This document shows, in pieces, positions 6,077 through 7,837 of a stretch of 7,837 nt of DNA. The notes under the pieces are model-generated. The model was given only the letters and a program-made list of their open reading frames with translations. It did no database searches and was not told where the DNA came from. Origin of the DNA: an archaeon UBA168 (GTDB lineage: Archaea > Thermoproteota > Thermoprotei_A > Marsarchaeales > UBA168); assembly GCA_002507085.1 (NCBI GenBank), contig DAYW01000018.1:3868-11704 (forward strand), written 5' to 3'. A program made the position numbers and the translations under genes. The stretch's first letter is position 1, and each line of letters opens with the position of its first letter.

Positions 6077-6090
6077 TTCATAACTATGAA
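6077..6090. promoter_or_regulatory. Inverted repeat TTCATA-AC-TATGAA upstream of the oxidoreductase promoter
   Basis: The perfect 6-bp arms flank AC, about 10 bases upstream of the oxidoreductase TATA-like element and 5 bases beyond the stop codon of the winged-helix gene. The half-site TTCA/TGAA also forms the core of the inverted repeat before the hydrolase, but the spacing differs (6 versus 3 bases between half-sites). It may be an activator or repressor site, possibly for the adjacent regulator; this is inference. Confidence 0.35.
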
Positions 6091-6095
6091 ATCGG

Positions 6096-6434
6096 TTAAA
6101 TTTCCCTGCCCCTGTACTCCTTGGCCAGACGTGAGGCCATCTTCTTACCCTCCTTGGTGAGCGTGTAGTATATTCCGCTTGGCTTGTGCCCCATCTCCCT
6201 TGACTTTACCTTCAGCCAGGGCTTTATAGAGGAAGTCACCGACCTCTTAAGGGGACCGTCATAGGTGGTTAGGTAACCGTCTGCTTGAAGCCTCTTGCAA
6301 GCTTCCTCAATAGATAACTCATCATAGCTCGGAACCCATCCCGATTGCCCTAGCAGCCTCCTGGCCATAAGCCAAGGCGTGTCCGGCCCGAAAATGTATA
6401 TATGCGTAAGCACCTTCTTCTGAAGCTCATCCAT
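6096..6434 (-). CDS. Winged-helix DNA-binding protein (putative transcriptional regulator)
   Basis: A 112-aa protein that fits a single winged helix-turn-helix domain. A first helix (LQKKVLTHIYIFG, 4-16) is followed by a second (PWLMARRLLG), a putative recognition helix SIEEACKRLQADGYL (41-55), and a wing. The wing is long and basic (about 60-87, PLKRSVTSSIKPWLKVKSRE and on), then GIYYTLTKEGKKMASRL (87-103) closes with the beta strand and last helix typical of PadR/MarR-like archaeal domains. There is no ligand-binding or dimerisation domain apart from the short C-terminal helix. It could regulate the neighbouring oxidoreductase or permease, or itself. ATG 6434 has a good TATA-like element about 26 bases upstream and no Shine-Dalgarno. 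The exact family is not recognised. Confidence 0.75.
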   Translation of the reverse strand: MDELQKKVLTHIYIFGPDTPWLMARRLLGQSGWVPSYDELSIEEACKRLQADGYLTTYDGPLKRSVTSSIKPWLKVKSREMGHKPSGIYYTLTKEGKKMASRLAKEYRGREI

Positions 6435-6455
6435 AGATTAACAACGGTTCGCAAA

Positions 6456-6464
6456 CTTAAAAAC
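6456..6464 (-). promoter_or_regulatory. Putative TATA box of the winged-helix gene
   Basis: The minus strand reads GTTTTTAAG, centred about 26 bases before ATG 6434 and lying within the 38-bp gap after the second permease. The T5 run could also serve as a U-tract terminator for the permease transcript, so one element may both end one unit and start the next. Confidence 0.5.
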
Positions 6465-6472
6465 ATCAAGCG

Positions 6473-7798
6473 TTACTCGGCTTTACCGTTGCGCCTTTCA
6501 AAAAGCCTGATTTTTTCTGGCACTTCCCTCTTCGCTTCCCTTATCAACGTGTACGCCATTATGAGTACTAGCGTGGTTATCACGCCTATTATTAGCGCCT
6601 CCTTCGGCATGCCGAAGAACACCGTTAGCAGCGCTCCAAAGGTCACGACAGTTAGATAGGGATAAAGGGGTGTCCTAAAGGACGCCACCAACCCCCTTCT
6701 CCTGAAGTGAATAACTGCAAGCGTTGTCATCAGATAAGAGAAGAGGAGGCCAAAGTTGCTTATGGCCACAATAACGTAGACGTTTCCGGCGAAGAGCGTT
6801 ATCACTCCTATCATGGACGATATGAGCACTCCCGTGCTGGCAACGTCCCTCTTCTGATCGTATTTGGCGGTTATCCTCGGGAGCAAGCCGTCAGCACCCA
6901 TCTGGTAGAGCGTTCTCGATGAAGTGAGTATGGTGGCCAAAGTCGCAGAGGTGGTTGCCAGTAGCGCGCCTAAATCGACTACGAGCTTCATGAACTGAGG
7001 AGCCCTCGCAAGCGAGAGAGCCACTGAAAGCGGATCTGCGGATATGGCATAGCTGTCCGTTGGAGCCATTATGACCATGGAAAGCGCTACAGCTATGTAG
7101 AGGGCCATGCTTATGACCACTGAGTAAACTATGGCCTTTGCAGCTCCTTTTCCCCCACCCTTCACATCAGAAGCTATGGTGGCCACGCTTTGGAACCCCG
7201 AGTAGGCGAAGATTATGGCTCCTGAAGACTGGAAGAAACCGTTGACTGGGTCCTTTGGGACCTCGAAGTGAGAATAGATGTTTGGAACGCGCGTTGATAT
7301 GAAAAGCGCAAACGCTATGAATACGATAAGGACAGCCACCTTAACCGTCACCAGATAGAAGTCGGTTTCTGCGGCCTTCTTCACACCGATCATGTTGACC
7401 ACGGTCAGCACGGCGATCAGCAGTATGGCAAGAGTAACTGGATTTCCGAAGCCTATCAACCTGAAGAGGTAGGATCCAAAACCAAGAGCTATGGCGGATA
7501 TGCTCGTGGCATAACTGAAGTACATGAGGATGCCTGTGACGAAGCCCATCTGGCTTCCAAAGGCCTCATAAGCGAATGAGTAAGAGGATCCCTTTGTTTG
7601 GGGAAAAAGAGAGGTAAGCTCACCAAGCTCAAAGGCTATCACAAGCGACGCAAAGCCCATGTAGATGAAGCTTAGGAAGGAGTAAGCGCCATCCAGGGAA
7701 AGAACTGTGCCGCTTAGGACAAATATGCCGGCTCCTATTATGGCACCGAGGCTAACCGCCGTGGCCTGTGCCACGCTTATCTCCTGCGATTCGGCCAT
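6473..7798 (-). CDS. APC-superfamily amino acid permease
   Basis: A complete 441-aa integral membrane protein with about twelve hydrophobic segments. TM1 carries the classic APC signature GAIIGAGIFVLSG (18-30), whose unwound Gly-rich turn binds the substrate carboxyl and amino groups. TM6 has FAYSGFQ (197-203), where many relatives have GFE. The loop after TM8 has SSRTLYQMGADGLLPRI (293-309), a strong family mark. The C-terminus is short and highly charged (EAKREVPEKIRLFERR). It is expected to import amino acids coupled to protons or sodium, or to exchange them; the substrate is not predictable. It differs from the truncated permease at 1-1281 in TM1 and TM6. ATG 7798 is preceded by GTGAAAT, too close for a Shine-Dalgarno, and a TATA-like CTTAAAG about 24 bases upstream fits leaderless expression. 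Confidence 0.93.
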   Translation of the reverse strand: MAESQEISVAQATAVSLGAIIGAGIFVLSGTVLSLDGAYSFLSFIYMGFASLVIAFELGELTSLFPQTKGSSYSFAYEAFGSQMGFVTGILMYFSYATSISAIALGFGSYLFRLIGFGNPVTLAILLIAVLTVVNMIGVKKAAETDFYLVTVKVAVLIVFIAFALFISTRVPNIYSHFEVPKDPVNGFFQSSGAIIFAYSGFQSVATIASDVKGGGKGAAKAIVYSVVISMALYIAVALSMVIMAPTDSYAISADPLSVALSLARAPQFMKLVVDLGALLATTSATLATILTSSRTLYQMGADGLLPRITAKYDQKRDVASTGVLISSMIGVITLFAGNVYVIVAISNFGLLFSYLMTTLAVIHFRRRGLVASFRTPLYPYLTVVTFGALLTVFFGMPKEALIIGVITTLVLIMAYTLIREAKREVPEKIRLFERRNGKAE

Positions 7799-7818
7799 AT
7801 TTCACGCAAAACGTATCC

Positions 7819-7825
7819 CTTTAAG
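7819..7825 (-). promoter_or_regulatory. Putative TATA box of the second permease
   Basis: The minus strand reads CTTAAAG, centred about 24 bases upstream of ATG 7798. It is the same heptamer as the one before the AIR-synthase-related gene. Only about 40 bases of upstream sequence are in the window, so other promoter parts cannot be assessed. Confidence 0.4.
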
Positions 7826-7837
7826 CGTGGCCGTGCG

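Noticed and set aside
1..7837. Mobile element, defence system or CRISPR
   Set aside because: No transposase, integrase, nuclease, Cas-like gene or regularly spaced repeats are visible on either strand.

Overview
This window looks archaeal. Start codons have no usable Shine-Dalgarno sequence. Most of them have an A/T-rich TATA-like element centred about 23-28 bases upstream, which is the geometry of leaderless archaeal transcripts. The gene content fits this: an archaeal-type AIR-synthase/HypE-like protein, a small one-domain winged-helix regulator, an exported protein rich in N-glycosylation sequons, and two APC-superfamily permeases. Base composition is mixed, with AT-rich promoters and GC-balanced genes. 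The two permeases suggest a heterotroph that uses amino acids or peptides. A thermophilic or acidophilic member of Thermoproteota or Thermoplasmatota is possible, but nothing here fixes the lineage.

Layout from left to right: (1) an APC permease on the minus strand whose C-terminus lies beyond base 1; (2) a 185-bp spacer; (3) an AIR-synthase-related (HypE-like) protein on the minus strand; (4) a large exported protein on the minus strand with an N-terminal BsuPI-like beta domain and a long helical C-terminal half; (5) a divergent promoter region (4066-4249) with several inverted repeats; (6) an alpha/beta hydrolase, the only gene on the plus strand; (7) a Gfo/Idh/MocA-family oxidoreductase on the minus strand whose stop codon abuts that of the hydrolase; (8) a 112-aa winged-helix protein on the minus strand; (9) a second, complete APC permease on the minus strand.

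Most genes seem to have their own promoter, so this is a row of single-gene units and not one pathway operon. The most defined regulatory signal is a 21-bp inverted repeat between the TATA element and the start of the hydrolase. A loosely similar inverted repeat lies upstream of the oxidoreductase promoter, just beyond the regulator gene. I found no RNA gene, mobile element, CRISPR array or defence system. The most unusual protein is the exported BsuPI-like one. No gene-free stretch exceeds 300 bases.
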